A stretch of 64,000 bases of DNA from a virus. The translations under genes and the position numbers were made by a program. This document shows, piece after piece, positions 39,903-47,854 of the stretch; within the stretch, counting starts at the first letter, position 1; the number at the start of each line of letters is the position of its first letter. Location of the stretch: positions 1-64,000 of IMG/VR virus record IMGVR_UViG_3300036823_000160; one strand, 5' to 3'. Under the pieces are notes generated by a model. That model was given only the letters and a program-made list of their open reading frames with translations. It ran no database searches and was not told the DNA's origin.

Positions 39903-40516
39903 CGTGGCTGTTCGACTCGTCGTCCGTCTACGCGTATCAGGCTCTGGTCGGCACCGCGGCGCACGGTTTCCACAGCGGGCTGGTTGACCGATGGGCCTGC
40001 ACGTGCGTCGGCGCGACCTGGTGGGGTGACGAGCGCCGGTGCCTGTATTGCGGCGAGTCGCGTGCGACGAGTTGGCTGCGCTCGTTCAAGATCGATGGCC
40101 GGCACGCTATCACCGTCCAAGAGTATGACGAGAGCGCGTTCCTAAACGAGATCACGGCCGCGAAGGTGTACCTGGACGTTGGCGCGATCTCGGCCGACGA
40201 GGTCAGCGATTGGCAGTTCAAGGCCAGGTCCAAACCGAGCGCGGCCGGGAGTCGGTTCGACGCCTTGCAGGTCCGCGAGCTGCTCGACGTCGCTCTCGAG
40301 CTCGGCCGGCGCTGGCGCGCGCTCGCGGCGCGCCCGGTGTCGCGGCGCACATCCGCCTCGCGTTCGGCGCGACGCGCGCTTGAGGGTTGGTGCCGCGCGG
40401 CGCACACCGCACTTGTGCGCCGGTCCGTGGGCCTGACCGAACTCGTCGATGGGCAAAACGTGCCTGTGGACCTAACCATCGAGCTCGATCGGATGCTGAC
40501 CGAGGGCGCGGCGTGA
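39854..40516 (+). CDS. hypothetical protein lacking a standard start codon
   Basis: An open frame of about 220 codons with natural composition ('GWAPPKDRAELLAWLFDSSSVYAYQAL', 'WACTCVGATWW', 'RRCLYCGESRATSWL', 'DVALELGRRWRALAARP'). The only ATG/GTG/TTG start is GTG 40166, which would discard half of it. An in-frame stop at 39839 limits the upstream end. It is either read by -1 frameshift from the 39642 gene or starts at a rare codon (ATT 39854, CTG 39896). Contains two C-x2-C-like pairs (CTC, CLYC). The left boundary is approximate. Confidence 0.5.
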   Translation: MHVHGWAPPKDRAELLAWLFDSSSVYAYQALVGTAAHGFHSGLVDRWACTCVGATWWGDERRCLYCGESRATSWLRSFKIDGRHAITVQEYDESAFLNEITAAKVYLDVGAISADEVSDWQFKARSKPSAAGSRFDALQVRELLDVALELGRRWRALAARPVSRRTSASRSARRALEGWCRAAHTALVRRSVGLTELVDGQNVPVDLTIELDRMLTEGAA

Positions 40517-40773
40517 TCGGGGCACCCGGGAGGGCGCCCTGCGGACACCGCGGCGAGCACCTGACCACGAACTACGTCCGGTGCATCGAGGGCTGCGAGG
40601 ACCTGTCGAGCGGCGTCCCGCTAACCGCCAAGGACTCGACCACGCGCCCGATCTGTTCGCACTGTGGCTCCGGCGACGTCCTGGTCTACCGCGGGTTCAC
40701 CGTCGAGGGTATGGACCTGTGGCACTGCAAGGGGTGCCTCAAGTCGTTCAAGGTCAAGACGCGCGCGAGTTGA
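40513..40773 (+). CDS. small zinc-finger-like protein
   Basis: An 86-residue protein with 'CGHRGEH', 'CIEGC', 'PICSHCGSGDVLVYRGF' and 'WHCKGCLKSFKVKTRAS'. The last two form a zinc ribbon of the kind found in transposase- and TFIIB-like proteins. GTG in a GTGA overlap. Likely nucleic-acid binding. Confidence 0.6.
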   Translation: MIGAPGRAPCGHRGEHLTTNYVRCIEGCEDLSSGVPLTAKDSTTRPICSHCGSGDVLVYRGFTVEGMDLWHCKGCLKSFKVKTRAS

Positions 40774-40806
40774 GCAACCGCCGCGCGTCGCGGCCGATAC
40801 AGGCGC

Positions 40807-40950
40807 GTGATCGTGCTCCCGCTAGAGTCCGTGCTCTGGATCGCCGCGCTCGCCGCGTGTGTACACGACACCCGAGCGCACTTCGACGGTGAGCTCGCAC
40901 TCCTGGCCGAGCGGCTGCTCGGGCGGTGGAGACCGCGAGCACGGGCGTGA
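40807..40950 (+). CDS. 47-residue hypothetical protein
   Basis: From GTG 40807 (VIVLPLESVLWIAALAACVHDTRAHF...): a hydrophobic first half and a basic tail. Its TGA is part of the TGAAAGC box of the next promoter, as at other sites, which supports it being a real gene. Confidence 0.5.
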   Translation: MIVLPLESVLWIAALAACVHDTRAHFDGELALLAERLLGRWRPRARA

Positions 40951-40976
40951 AAGCCGCCGGCGGCGGGGACGGGTTC
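40949..40976 (+). promoter_or_regulatory. bipartite phage promoter element (leaderless type)
   Basis: GAAAGC, 16 bases, GGGTTC, then 8 bases to ATG 40985. Both boxes perfect. Confidence 0.7.
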
Positions 40977-40984
40977 GAGCGAGC

Positions 40985-41239
40985 ATGGGTGAATTGAACT
41001 TCGTCGTGTTCGTCGGTGCGCACGGCACCGGCAAGATCTGGCTCGCGAATTACGTCCAGTCCGAGTTCGTGGACATCATCGATGACTGGGACCCGGTGCT
41101 CGAGCTTCGCAATCCACGGACACGGACGCCCGGACACAGGGTGGTCGCGTGCACGAATGTGCCGATCTCGATGTGGCCGACCGATATCTACGAACGCGTC
41201 CGCGCGCAAGGCAAGATCTACGTCGTGGCCGAGGTCTGA
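40985..41239 (+). CDS. small P-loop protein
   Basis: An 84-residue protein with a Walker A-like 'VGAHGTGKIWLANYV' (residues about 10-24) and 'VDIIDDWDP', which could serve as Walker B. It ends 'RAQGKIYVVAEV'. Far shorter than complete P-loop NTPases, so it may be a minimal nucleotide-binding protein. Promoter 8 bases upstream. Confidence 0.6.
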   Translation: MGELNFVVFVGAHGTGKIWLANYVQSEFVDIIDDWDPVLELRNPRTRTPGHRVVACTNVPISMWPTDIYERVRAQGKIYVVAEV

Positions 41240-41264
41240 AAGCACACCTGCCACACGCGGGTTC
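41238..41264 (+). promoter_or_regulatory. bipartite phage promoter element
   Basis: GAAAGC, 15 bases, GGGTTC; both perfect. The ATG (41294) is 29 bases downstream with an AGGAG site, so the mRNA would have a leader. Confidence 0.7.
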
Positions 41265-41293
41265 TCGCTCCTGAATCAACCAGGAGCAGGATC

Positions 41294-41635
41294 ATGAGTT
41301 GGAGCGTGTACGCGACCGGGCCCAAGGCCACGGTCATCGAATCGATCACCAATAACTTCGACACTCAGGCCGCGAACTACACCGGCGAGCGCGAGCGGGA
41401 GGGCAAGGACATCCTCGCCTGCAAGGAGCGCGTGCTCGCGTTGATCGAGGACCTCGACCTCGAGCCGAACGAGTACTCGCCCCAGGGCTACGAGGTCGCC
41501 ATCTCGTGCCACGGCTCGCACTCGACGTCGTACACGCACAAGGGGCCGAACGACCCCGCGGACTCGAGCAAGCTGATGAGCGCGAGCTTCAACTGCGCGG
41601 TCGCGCGCAAGGCGATCCCACTCGTCGCCGACTGA
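41294..41635 (+). CDS. hypothetical protein
   Basis: A 113-residue protein with a good Shine-Dalgarno (CCAGGAGCAGGATCATG). 'ITNNFDTQAANYTGEREREGKDILACKERVLALIEDLDL' suggests helices with a lid-like second half. No family recognised. The combination of perfect promoter and strong RBS predicts high expression. Confidence 0.65.
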   Translation: MSWSVYATGPKATVIESITNNFDTQAANYTGEREREGKDILACKERVLALIEDLDLEPNEYSPQGYEVAISCHGSHSTSYTHKGPNDPADSSKLMSASFNCAVARKAIPLVAD

Positions 41636-41661
41636 AAGCGCGCGGGTACGCGAGCGGGTTC
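41634..41661 (+). promoter_or_regulatory. bipartite phage promoter element (leaderless type)
   Basis: GAAAGC, 16 bases, GGGTTC, then 7 bases to ATG 41669. Both boxes perfect; the first overlaps the upstream TGA. Confidence 0.7.
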
Positions 41662-41668
41662 GGTCGCG

Positions 41669-41893
41669 ATGAGCACCCAGCATCTGAACAACGCACTCGT
41701 CCTCGTCAATAACGACGCCAAGTGCGACCTGTCCCTGACCCCGAACGTCTTGGTCCCCGAGACGACGAATATCACGGTCTCGGACTTCACCCACGGCACG
41801 ACCGAGTTTTTCATCGCCGGGCCGTCGGATCTGATCAAGATCCGGGACTGGCTCGATGCTCGGATCACCGAACTCGATCTCGGGCCGGAGTAG
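41669..41893 (+). CDS. small hypothetical protein
   Basis: A 74-residue acidic protein ('LVLVNNDAKCDLSLTPNVLVPETTNITVSDF', 'LIKIRDWLDARITEL'). Promoter 7 bases upstream. No family recognised. Confidence 0.6.
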   Translation: MSTQHLNNALVLVNNDAKCDLSLTPNVLVPETTNITVSDFTHGTTEFFIAGPSDLIKIRDWLDARITELDLGPE

Positions 41894-41896
41894 CTC

Positions 41897-43207
41897 GTGG
41901 GCGAGCTCCGCGTACTTCTCGAACATGCGCGCTGCGCGTTGTTCACGGGCGACTCGGCCGACCTCGGCCAGGTGCTGCCCGATAACTCCGTCGACGCGTT
42001 GCTGACCGACCCACCCTCGGCCATGAGCTTCATGGCCCGGAAGTGGGATTCGGATCGCGGCGGCCGCGATGAGTGGGTGAGGTGGCTCGCGCGCACGCTC
42101 GAGCCCTCCTACCGCGCGCTCAAACCGGGCGCGCACGGCGCGTGCTGGGCGATCCCGCGGACCTCGCACTGGGCCGCGCTCGCACTCGAGTTCGTCGGAT
42201 TCGAGATCCGTGACGTGCACCACGACTTGCTCACGGTCGACGGCCTTGTCGACGCCTTCGTCGCGACGCTGGACGACACGCAGCGCGCCGCGTTCGATCG
42301 GCTGCTCTCGTCGCAGGTCGAGCCGATCGTCTATCACCTGTTTGGTCAAGGCTTCCCGAAGTCGCTCACGTCCGCGAGCGCGAACATCCCGAGCACGGAA
42401 GGGACCGCGCTCAAGCCTGCCGCCGAGCACTGGATCATCGTTCGGAAGCCGCTCGGCAAGCTGACGGTGGCCGAGTGCCGCGCGAAGTACGGGACCGGGA
42501 CGCTCGGCATTGACGCGTGCCGTGGTGCGTCGGAGCACAGCGCTGATCGCGGCGACGACGAGCGCACATACGCGAACGATGATCGCGCGCTCCACGTGAC
42601 ACCGGGACCGCGCGGTGGCGCGGCCGCGGGACGATGGCCGGCACACCTGTCCCTGGATGAGGGCGTGGCCGAGATCCTCGACGCACAGGCTGGCGAGCTG
42701 CGCAGCGGCGCGTTAGCGGCTGGAACACCCCGCGGCGAGAACCAGATCTTCGGGAAGGCACCGGGGACCGCCGCGACCCTGACCGACATCAAGTCGTCGC
42801 GCGGCGGCGCGAGCCGGTACTTCTACGTACGCAAACCGACGCGCAAGGAGAAGGAGTTCGGCCTCGAGCACCTGGTGCCCCGCGGCGGCGGCGAAGCCAC
42901 CGGCCGCCCCGAGGGCTCGGCCGGCACCAAGAACGCGCGCGCGGGCGCGGGCCGCACCGGCGGCGCACGCAATATTCATCCGACCGTCAAGAGCGTCGAA
43001 CTGATGCGGTGGCTGATCGAACTCATCGCACCTAACAAGGACGCCACGGTGATCGATCCGTTCGCTGGATCGGGATCGACCGCGGTCGCCGCGCTCGAGT
43101 CCGGGCGCTCGTTCGTCGGCTGCGAACTCGGTGGCGACAACGGTGAGTACCTACCCGTGCTCGAGGGTCGCGTTCGCCACGCGCTCGGGCTGCCGGCGAC
43201 GCTGTGA
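41897..43207 (+). CDS. N4/N6 DNA methyltransferase (beta class)
   Basis: A 436-residue enzyme. The catalytic motif 'VDALLTDPPSAMSFMARKWD' (about 30-49) comes first, and the AdoMet motif 'VIDPFAGSGSTAVAAL' is near residue 385. This is the beta-type order of site-specific phage methylases. 'GAHGACWAIPRTSHWAALALEFVGFEI' is typical of the family. The D-P-P-S replaces the usual D-P-P-Y/W. It likely methylates adenine N6 or cytosine N4 for self-protection. GTG start; GTGA overlap with the HNH gene. Confidence 0.85.
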   Translation: MGELRVLLEHARCALFTGDSADLGQVLPDNSVDALLTDPPSAMSFMARKWDSDRGGRDEWVRWLARTLEPSYRALKPGAHGACWAIPRTSHWAALALEFVGFEIRDVHHDLLTVDGLVDAFVATLDDTQRAAFDRLLSSQVEPIVYHLFGQGFPKSLTSASANIPSTEGTALKPAAEHWIIVRKPLGKLTVAECRAKYGTGTLGIDACRGASEHSADRGDDERTYANDDRALHVTPGPRGGAAAGRWPAHLSLDEGVAEILDAQAGELRSGALAAGTPRGENQIFGKAPGTAATLTDIKSSRGGASRYFYVRKPTRKEKEFGLEHLVPRGGGEATGRPEGSAGTKNARAGAGRTGGARNIHPTVKSVELMRWLIELIAPNKDATVIDPFAGSGSTAVAALESGRSFVGCELGGDNGEYLPVLEGRVRHALGLPATL

Positions 43208-43560
43208 CCTCGACCGAGCGAAGCCGGCGCCGGCGCGCGCTCATGACGCCGGCCCAGCGCACAGGGTACCAGTCCAAGTACGCGAAGAAGCGGCGCCTCG
43301 ATCTCGTGAAGCTACTCTCGTTGGACGGCAGGTGTGCGCGGTGCGGAGAAGTGTTCGAGCACGAGCACCTGACCGTGAACCACGTCGACGGGATCGACTG
43401 GGATCACAACGAGGTCAACCAGCAGCGCCGCTACGCGCGGTACTGGCGCGAGCACGCGAGCGGCGTCCGGCTCAACGCGCTGTGTGGCGCGTGCAACAGC
43501 TCCGACGGGAACAGGTTCCGCGACCAGAACGAGATCGCCACCGACGAGATCCCATTCTAG
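43204..43560 (+). CDS. HNH endonuclease
   Basis: A 118-residue protein with 'CARCGEVFEHEHLTVNHVDGIDWDHN' and 'NALCGACNSSDGNRF', the paired-Cys HNH fold with H-N catalytic segment 'LTVNHVDG'. It could be a restriction partner of the preceding methylase, a homing-type nuclease or a packaging factor; adjacency favours the first only weakly. GTG in a GTGA overlap. Confidence 0.8.
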   Translation: MTSTERSRRRRALMTPAQRTGYQSKYAKKRRLDLVKLLSLDGRCARCGEVFEHEHLTVNHVDGIDWDHNEVNQQRRYARYWREHASGVRLNALCGACNSSDGNRFRDQNEIATDEIPF

Positions 43561-43576
43561 GAATCGACCGCGACGT

Positions 43577-43603
43577 GAAAGCTCGCGAACCATCTCGGGG
43601 TTT
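43577..43603 (+). promoter_or_regulatory. bipartite phage promoter element (leaderless type)
   Basis: GAAAGC, 15 bases, GGGTTT, then 11 bases to ATG 43615. Confidence 0.6.
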
Positions 43604-43614
43604 TGCACCTCCGC

Positions 43615-43881
43615 ATGGACAAGTCCCTCCCCAAGCCCGCGACCCGCGAGGCGATCCTCATCTCCGCCGGCCTCACGATCCCCACGCCGACGAAGCACAG
43701 GTTCGTCGATTCGCGGCTCTGTGAACTTCCCGGTCCCGGTGGTGGTCGAGCCATCGAGTTCATCTACGAGTGCCAGGAGACGTTGATGCAGCGTCGGTGG
43801 GGCACGACCTTCGTCCCCGGTGACGATCCGGGAGCGGAGGACAAGGACGCGAACTCGCCCACGAACGGGGCGCTGCCGTGA
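43615..43881 (+). CDS. small hypothetical protein
   Basis: An 88-residue protein ('AILISAGLTIPTPTKHRFVDSRLCELPGPGG', 'AIEFIYECQETLMQRRWG'). Start placed by the promoter. GTGA overlap with the glycosyltransferase gene. The 'YECxxTxxxRRWG' end resembles other small phage proteins. Confidence 0.6.
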   Translation: MDKSLPKPATREAILISAGLTIPTPTKHRFVDSRLCELPGPGGGRAIEFIYECQETLMQRRWGTTFVPGDDPGAEDKDANSPTNGALP

Positions 43882-44972
43882 CCGCGCGCGTCCAGCCCCA
43901 CGCCCTTAACCCGTCGCCAGCCTCGGCGCACGTACTCATCTGCTACAAAAACTTCGCCGCGAACAAGGGCCTTAGCCACATCGGGCTCGGCGTCGCCGCG
44001 CTCAACACGTCGCGCACGCTGCGCTCGCTCGGGTATCGCGCCGACGTCGCTGCGGTCAAGTCCGCGGTCGATATCGAGGACCTGATCAAGGCCACCGACG
44101 CCGCAGCGCTCGCGCGCGGCGAACACCCGGTCTCGCACGTGGTGATCTCGGCGCCGTGGATCCCGACCCACGAGCTCCAGGGCCTGCTCATGCGGCACCC
44201 CGACGTCCACTTCGTCGTGGTCTCACACTCGAACGTCGGTTTTCTCATGGCCGATCCGAACGGGATCAAGCTCCTGCGCGACGGCATGGGGCTTTCGCTC
44301 GCACACCACAACTTCATCGTCGCGGGGAACTCGGAAAAGTTCGTGCGCGCGTGGACGGCGATGTACGGGCGCGGGATGCAATGGCTTCCGAATCTGTACG
44401 ACTGCTCGACCATCAAGACGGTCGGCCAGCGTCCGCCCTATCACCCCGGCGCGCCGCTGCGCGTCGGCGTGTTCGGGGCCACGCGCCCGCTCAAGAACAT
44501 GGTCACGAGCGTTGCCGCGTGTGTCGAGCTCGCGAGCGAGCTGCGGGCCGACGTCGAGGTGTGGATGAACACCGGTCGCGACGAGGGTGGAGGCACCGTG
44601 CGCAACGCGGTGAACCAGCTCGTGATCGGGCTCCCGACGGTGCGCATCGTCGAGAGCGGATGGCAGACCTGGCCGAGCTTCCGCTCGGTCGTCGCCAAGA
44701 TGAACGCGCTCATCTCGCCGAGCTACACCGAATCCTTCAACATGGTCACCGCCGACGGAGCCGCGGAGGGCGTCGCCTCGGTCGTGTCCGAGGCGATCGA
44801 CTGGGCGCCCAAGGACTGGGTCGCGAACTCCGACGACGTCGGCGACGTGGCGCGTGTGGTCCGGCGCCTGATCGTGGATCCCCACGCGGTTACCGAAGGT
44901 CAGACCGCGCTGCGCACGTACGTGTCCGCGGGCTCGAAGGAGTGGCGGGCGTACCTCGGCGGTGAGTCGTGA
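43878..44972 (+). CDS. glycosyltransferase (GT4-like)
   Basis: A 364-residue GT-B type enzyme: 'NKGLSHIGLGVAALNTSRTLRSLGYRADV' at the N-terminus, 'WIPTHELQGLLMRHPDVHFVVVSHSN', then the C-terminal domain 'LRVGVFGATRPLKNMVTSVAA' and 'ALISPSYTESFNMVTADGAAEGV', where the E of 'TESF' is the usual nucleotide-sugar contact. It may glucosylate DNA, virion protein or host surface. Together with the next cupin-like gene it forms a small module. Confidence 0.75.
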   Translation: MTARVQPHALNPSPASAHVLICYKNFAANKGLSHIGLGVAALNTSRTLRSLGYRADVAAVKSAVDIEDLIKATDAAALARGEHPVSHVVISAPWIPTHELQGLLMRHPDVHFVVVSHSNVGFLMADPNGIKLLRDGMGLSLAHHNFIVAGNSEKFVRAWTAMYGRGMQWLPNLYDCSTIKTVGQRPPYHPGAPLRVGVFGATRPLKNMVTSVAACVELASELRADVEVWMNTGRDEGGGTVRNAVNQLVIGLPTVRIVESGWQTWPSFRSVVAKMNALISPSYTESFNMVTADGAAEGVASVVSEAIDWAPKDWVANSDDVGDVARVVRRLIVDPHAVTEGQTALRTYVSAGSKEWRAYLGGES

Positions 44973-45772
44973 GCCTGCGCTCGCTCCTAGGCTGGGACGG
45001 GAACTCCCCGACCGCGCTCGGGATCTTGAACAAGATCCTGCGCCCGCTCGCCGGCCGCGCGACCGGGCACGAGACCGCGCGTGACGACACCTGGCACCCG
45101 TGGTGGCACGGTACGCATGCCGGTCGCTGGCACATCTTCGTCTCGCCCGACCAGCCGCTCCTCGCCCGCGCGCTCGGCGCGTTCGCGAACTGGGCGTTGT
45201 CCCAGAACGCGCCGGGGTCGTACGCTGGCGAGGATGATAAGCGCTGGGCGTACACGATCGAGACCGACGGCAACCCATACCTGACGCGGATCCTGTTCCC
45301 TCGCGTGTTCGGGTTCCGTCCGATGCTCCATCGCTTCCACCGCGCGGATCTCGACCGGCACATCCACAACCACCCGTGGGCCCTCGCCTTCTCGTTCATC
45401 CTGTGCGGCTCGTACGTCGAGACCAGGCTCGACGTCGAGGCCGACGCCCTGCTCCATCGGCTCGGTCGGCGCGCGGACCGCGACCCGACCATCACGCGTC
45501 GAGTGCGCTGGTTTAACGTCCTGACGGACGCGGACTACCACAAGGTCGACCGGCTCAACGGCGAGGTCTGGACCCTGTTCGTGACCGGGAAACGCATGCA
45601 GGATTGGGGCTTTCTCGTCGACGGCGAGCACGTGCCGTGGCGCGAATACTTCGCGAAGCGCGAAGGGATCGAGGACGCCAAGGACAAGGTCGAACAAGAG
45701 CGCTACGACCACAACAACGGGTGGTGCGAGGCCGACTGCAAGCTGTGCAGTCCGCAGCGCAAGGGCACCTGA
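44969..45772 (+). CDS. cupin-like phage protein
   Basis: A 267-residue protein. 'MLHRFHRADLDRHIHNHPWALAFSFILCGSYVE' and 'YHKVDRLNGEVWTLFVTGKRMQDWGF' match a phage cupin-like family with several conserved His residues for metal binding. C-terminal Cys residues ('CEADCKLC') are extra. Relatives sit beside glycosyltransferases in other phages; function unknown. Confidence 0.7.
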   Translation: MSLRSLLGWDGNSPTALGILNKILRPLAGRATGHETARDDTWHPWWHGTHAGRWHIFVSPDQPLLARALGAFANWALSQNAPGSYAGEDDKRWAYTIETDGNPYLTRILFPRVFGFRPMLHRFHRADLDRHIHNHPWALAFSFILCGSYVETRLDVEADALLHRLGRRADRDPTITRRVRWFNVLTDADYHKVDRLNGEVWTLFVTGKRMQDWGFLVDGEHVPWREYFAKREGIEDAKDKVEQERYDHNNGWCEADCKLCSPQRKGT

Positions 45773-45990
45773 TGTTCGGCGCAGCCTTGTTCCCAGGATC
45801 CCATTCTAGGCCCACGGTCTCGCTCGAGGACCTCGACACGCCCGCGACCGACGGTGAGATCCGCGTCGAGACCGACGAAGGGCTTAGCAAGCGCGTGCTC
45901 TACGTCGCCGATCCCACGAACGAGATCCACACCGCGTACGGGCGCCAGCTCGACGAGGTCGCCGAGCGCCAGTTACACGACGCGGCCTGA
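45772..45990 (+). CDS. small hypothetical protein
   Basis: A 72-residue acidic protein from ATG 45772 (TGATG junction). Its TGA is the TGA of the following TGAAAGC box. No family recognised. Confidence 0.55.
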   Translation: MFGAALFPGSHSRPTVSLEDLDTPATDGEIRVETDEGLSKRVLYVADPTNEIHTAYGRQLDEVAERQLHDAA

Positions 45991-46016
45991 AAGCGACCGT
46001 CGCCTCGTGCGGGTTC
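45989..46016 (+). promoter_or_regulatory. bipartite phage promoter element (leaderless type)
   Basis: GAAAGC, 16 bases, GGGTTC, then 9 bases to ATG 46026 (an ATG directly at 46017 is less likely). Both boxes perfect. Confidence 0.7.
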
Positions 46017-46025
46017 ATGGCCGCT

Positions 46026-46862
46026 ATGAAGCACGCCACCCTGCTCTGGATCGACCTCGAGACCACGGGCTTGAGTCCGTTCAACCACCAACTCCTCGAG
46101 GTCGCCGCGATCGCCACCGGCGATGACCTGGTCGAGCTCGGGCGCTTCCACGGGATCGTGGACACGGCGGTCAAGAAGCCTGCGAACAGCTGCGACAAGG
46201 CCGCGCTCGAGATGCACATCAGGTCGGGCCTCTGGAACGAGAGCATCACCTCGGGCTCGGACATCGCGGCGGTCGACAAGGGCCTGAGCGACTTCATCCA
46301 CCATTACCGCTACAGGGACCTGACCGACGCCGAGGAATCGCGGCTGACGCCGGACGAGCGTAAGGCGCGGCTCGTCAACATGGCCGGGAACTCGGTCTGG
46401 TTCGACGCCTCGTTCGTCGAGCGGCAGCTGCCGCTGTCCAAGCAGCACTTCCACCACCGGGTGCTCGACGTCACGTCCCTGCACGAGTGCGCGCGCCGGT
46501 GGTGGCCCGAGGCGTACTGCCGACCGGCGGCGGTCCCGCATCGCGCGATGGCGGACATCGAGAGCTCGCTCGCGTGCGCGCGCCGGTATCGCGCCGAGAT
46601 GAAGCCCTTCGCCACCTTCACCAATGGCGCGGTCGGGGCCGCCCTCACGAAGGGTCTCACGCTCGAGCCCGCGATGCCGCCCATCCCGAGCGACGCCATG
46701 TCCGGGCTGGTGTCGCTCGTGGTCATCCCCGCATCGTCACTCTCGAAGCCGCTACGGACCCCTGCGGTCGCGGCCGCGCTCGAGTGGATCAGGACGACGC
46801 TCGTCCCCGAGCAGGCCCCGGCGCTGGCCGTGGTCACGAACGAGAGCGAGGCGAGGCCGTGA
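46026..46862 (+). CDS. DEDDh exonuclease (oligoribonuclease/DnaQ-like)
   Basis: A 278-residue protein. 'LLWIDLETTGLSPFNHQLLEVAAIAT' carries D10 and E12 of Exo I. 'GNSVWFDASFVERQLP' is Exo II, and 'PHRAMADIESS' holds the H and D of Exo III. The N-terminal 200 residues match oligoribonuclease-type enzymes, which degrade short RNA or DNA. About 80 Ala/Pro-rich residues follow. Possible role in nucleotide recycling. Confidence 0.82.
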   Translation: MKHATLLWIDLETTGLSPFNHQLLEVAAIATGDDLVELGRFHGIVDTAVKKPANSCDKAALEMHIRSGLWNESITSGSDIAAVDKGLSDFIHHYRYRDLTDAEESRLTPDERKARLVNMAGNSVWFDASFVERQLPLSKQHFHHRVLDVTSLHECARRWWPEAYCRPAAVPHRAMADIESSLACARRYRAEMKPFATFTNGAVGAALTKGLTLEPAMPPIPSDAMSGLVSLVVIPASSLSKPLRTPAVAAALEWIRTTLVPEQAPALAVVTNESEARP

Positions 46863-47059
46863 CCGCATCCGCCTTCTCGTTGATGTTCGCGGGCTTCGGT
46901 ATCGCGCTCGGGATCGTGTTCACGATCTGCCTGATCGTGCTCGTGCTCGCCGCGGTGGTCGACGAGCTCAAGGACATGCCGAGGCTTCCGTTGATGGCCG
47001 CGATCTCGCTGCTGTTCGCGGTTGCCTTCTGGAGCCTCGCGTGGCCGGTGAACCCGTGA
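46859..47059 (+). CDS. small membrane protein
   Basis: A 66-residue protein with two hydrophobic helices ('AFSLMFAGFGIALGIVFTICLIVLVL' region and 'LMAAISLLFAVAFWSLAW') separated by a charged loop, a helical-hairpin topology. GTGA overlaps on both sides. It forms a pair with the next membrane protein. Confidence 0.6.
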   Translation: MTASAFSLMFAGFGIALGIVFTICLIVLVLAAVVDELKDMPRLPLMAAISLLFAVAFWSLAWPVNP

Positions 47060-47277
47060 CGGCGCAGGACGTGCTCTCGACCGGTCTCGCGGCGCTCGCG
47101 ATCCTGTTCGCGATCTCGCTCATCGGGATCGGCGTCACGATCGCGTTCGCCATCACGGCTGACGACCAGGCGTACGCGCGGCTGCGTGAGTCCGCCGGCG
47201 TCTTCGTCGTGTTCATGGTCGCGAGCGCGCTCGGCCTCGCCGCGGCGCTGTGCGCGGACTGGTGGCTGCTCTCGTGA
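47056..47277 (+). CDS. small membrane protein
   Basis: A 73-residue protein with two hydrophobic helices ('GLAALAILFAISLIGIGVTI' and 'VFVVFMVASALGLAAALCA'). GTGA overlaps on both sides. With the preceding gene it could form a membrane complex; a holin pair is possible but the position away from the lysis genes argues against it. Confidence 0.6.
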   Translation: MTAQDVLSTGLAALAILFAISLIGIGVTIAFAITADDQAYARLRESAGVFVVFMVASALGLAAALCADWWLLS

Positions 47278-47585
47278 GGTCCGCGAGCCAGGTCGCGGAA
47301 GATCTCGACACGCAGCTCCGGGAGGGCGAGTACTACGCGCTCGAAGCCATAGAGCGCGCGGTCGAGGACGTCCGCGACGCCGAGTTCAAGCTCACCGAGC
47401 AGAGCCAGATCATCGCGCAGCTCGAGCGAGACCTTGCCGAGCGCGACGCCGAGATCCTGCGCGTGACCGAGGACAACAAGGCGCTGCGCGCCGAGGTCGC
47501 GGTCCTGCACGCGATACAGGACGATCGGATCAGGACCTCGTTCGCGGACCACCTCCTCGATGACGCCGCCGAGGAGCACTGGTGA
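47274..47585 (+). CDS. coiled-coil protein
   Basis: A 103-residue, almost entirely heptad-patterned acidic protein ('LREGEYYALEAIERAVEDVRDAEFKLTEQ', 'IIAQLERDLAERDAEIL'). GTG in a GTGA overlap. Function unknown. Confidence 0.6.
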   Translation: MRSASQVAEDLDTQLREGEYYALEAIERAVEDVRDAEFKLTEQSQIIAQLERDLAERDAEILRVTEDNKALRAEVAVLHAIQDDRIRTSFADHLLDDAAEEHW

Positions 47586-47854
47586 GCGCGGTCCAGCGCC
47601 TACGCGAGCTCGTTGACGCGAACGAGCTAGGCTGGATCGACGACCGCGAGTGCGTGACCTGCGGCCAGATCTTAAACCTGCTCCCGGAGCTAGAACCGCG
47701 CGGCCTCTGTAACGCGTGCCTGGAGGAGCTGGCCGAACAGGTACCACTCGCGCTTGCCGAGCTCGAGGCCGAGGTCGCGCTCCTGACGCGCAAGAACGAG
47801 ATCCTGCGTGACGAGCTCGATCAGGCTCGCGGCGGCGAGGTCCCGTCGACATGA
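47582..47854 (+). CDS. zinc-knuckle and coiled-coil small protein
   Basis: A 90-residue protein with 'CVTCGQIL' and 'CNACLEEL' (two C-x2-C pairs) then a short coiled coil. Architecture resembles a smaller version of the 33280 protein. GTGA before, ATGA after. Confidence 0.6.
   Translation: MSAVQRLRELVDANELGWIDDRECVTCGQILNLLPELEPRGLCNACLEELAEQVPLALAELEAEVALLTRKNEILRDELDQARGGEVPST

Noticed and set aside
41276-42646. Long minus-strand frame opposite the methyltransferase
   Set aside because: Low-complexity Arg-rich shadow of several supported rightward genes and a promoter element.
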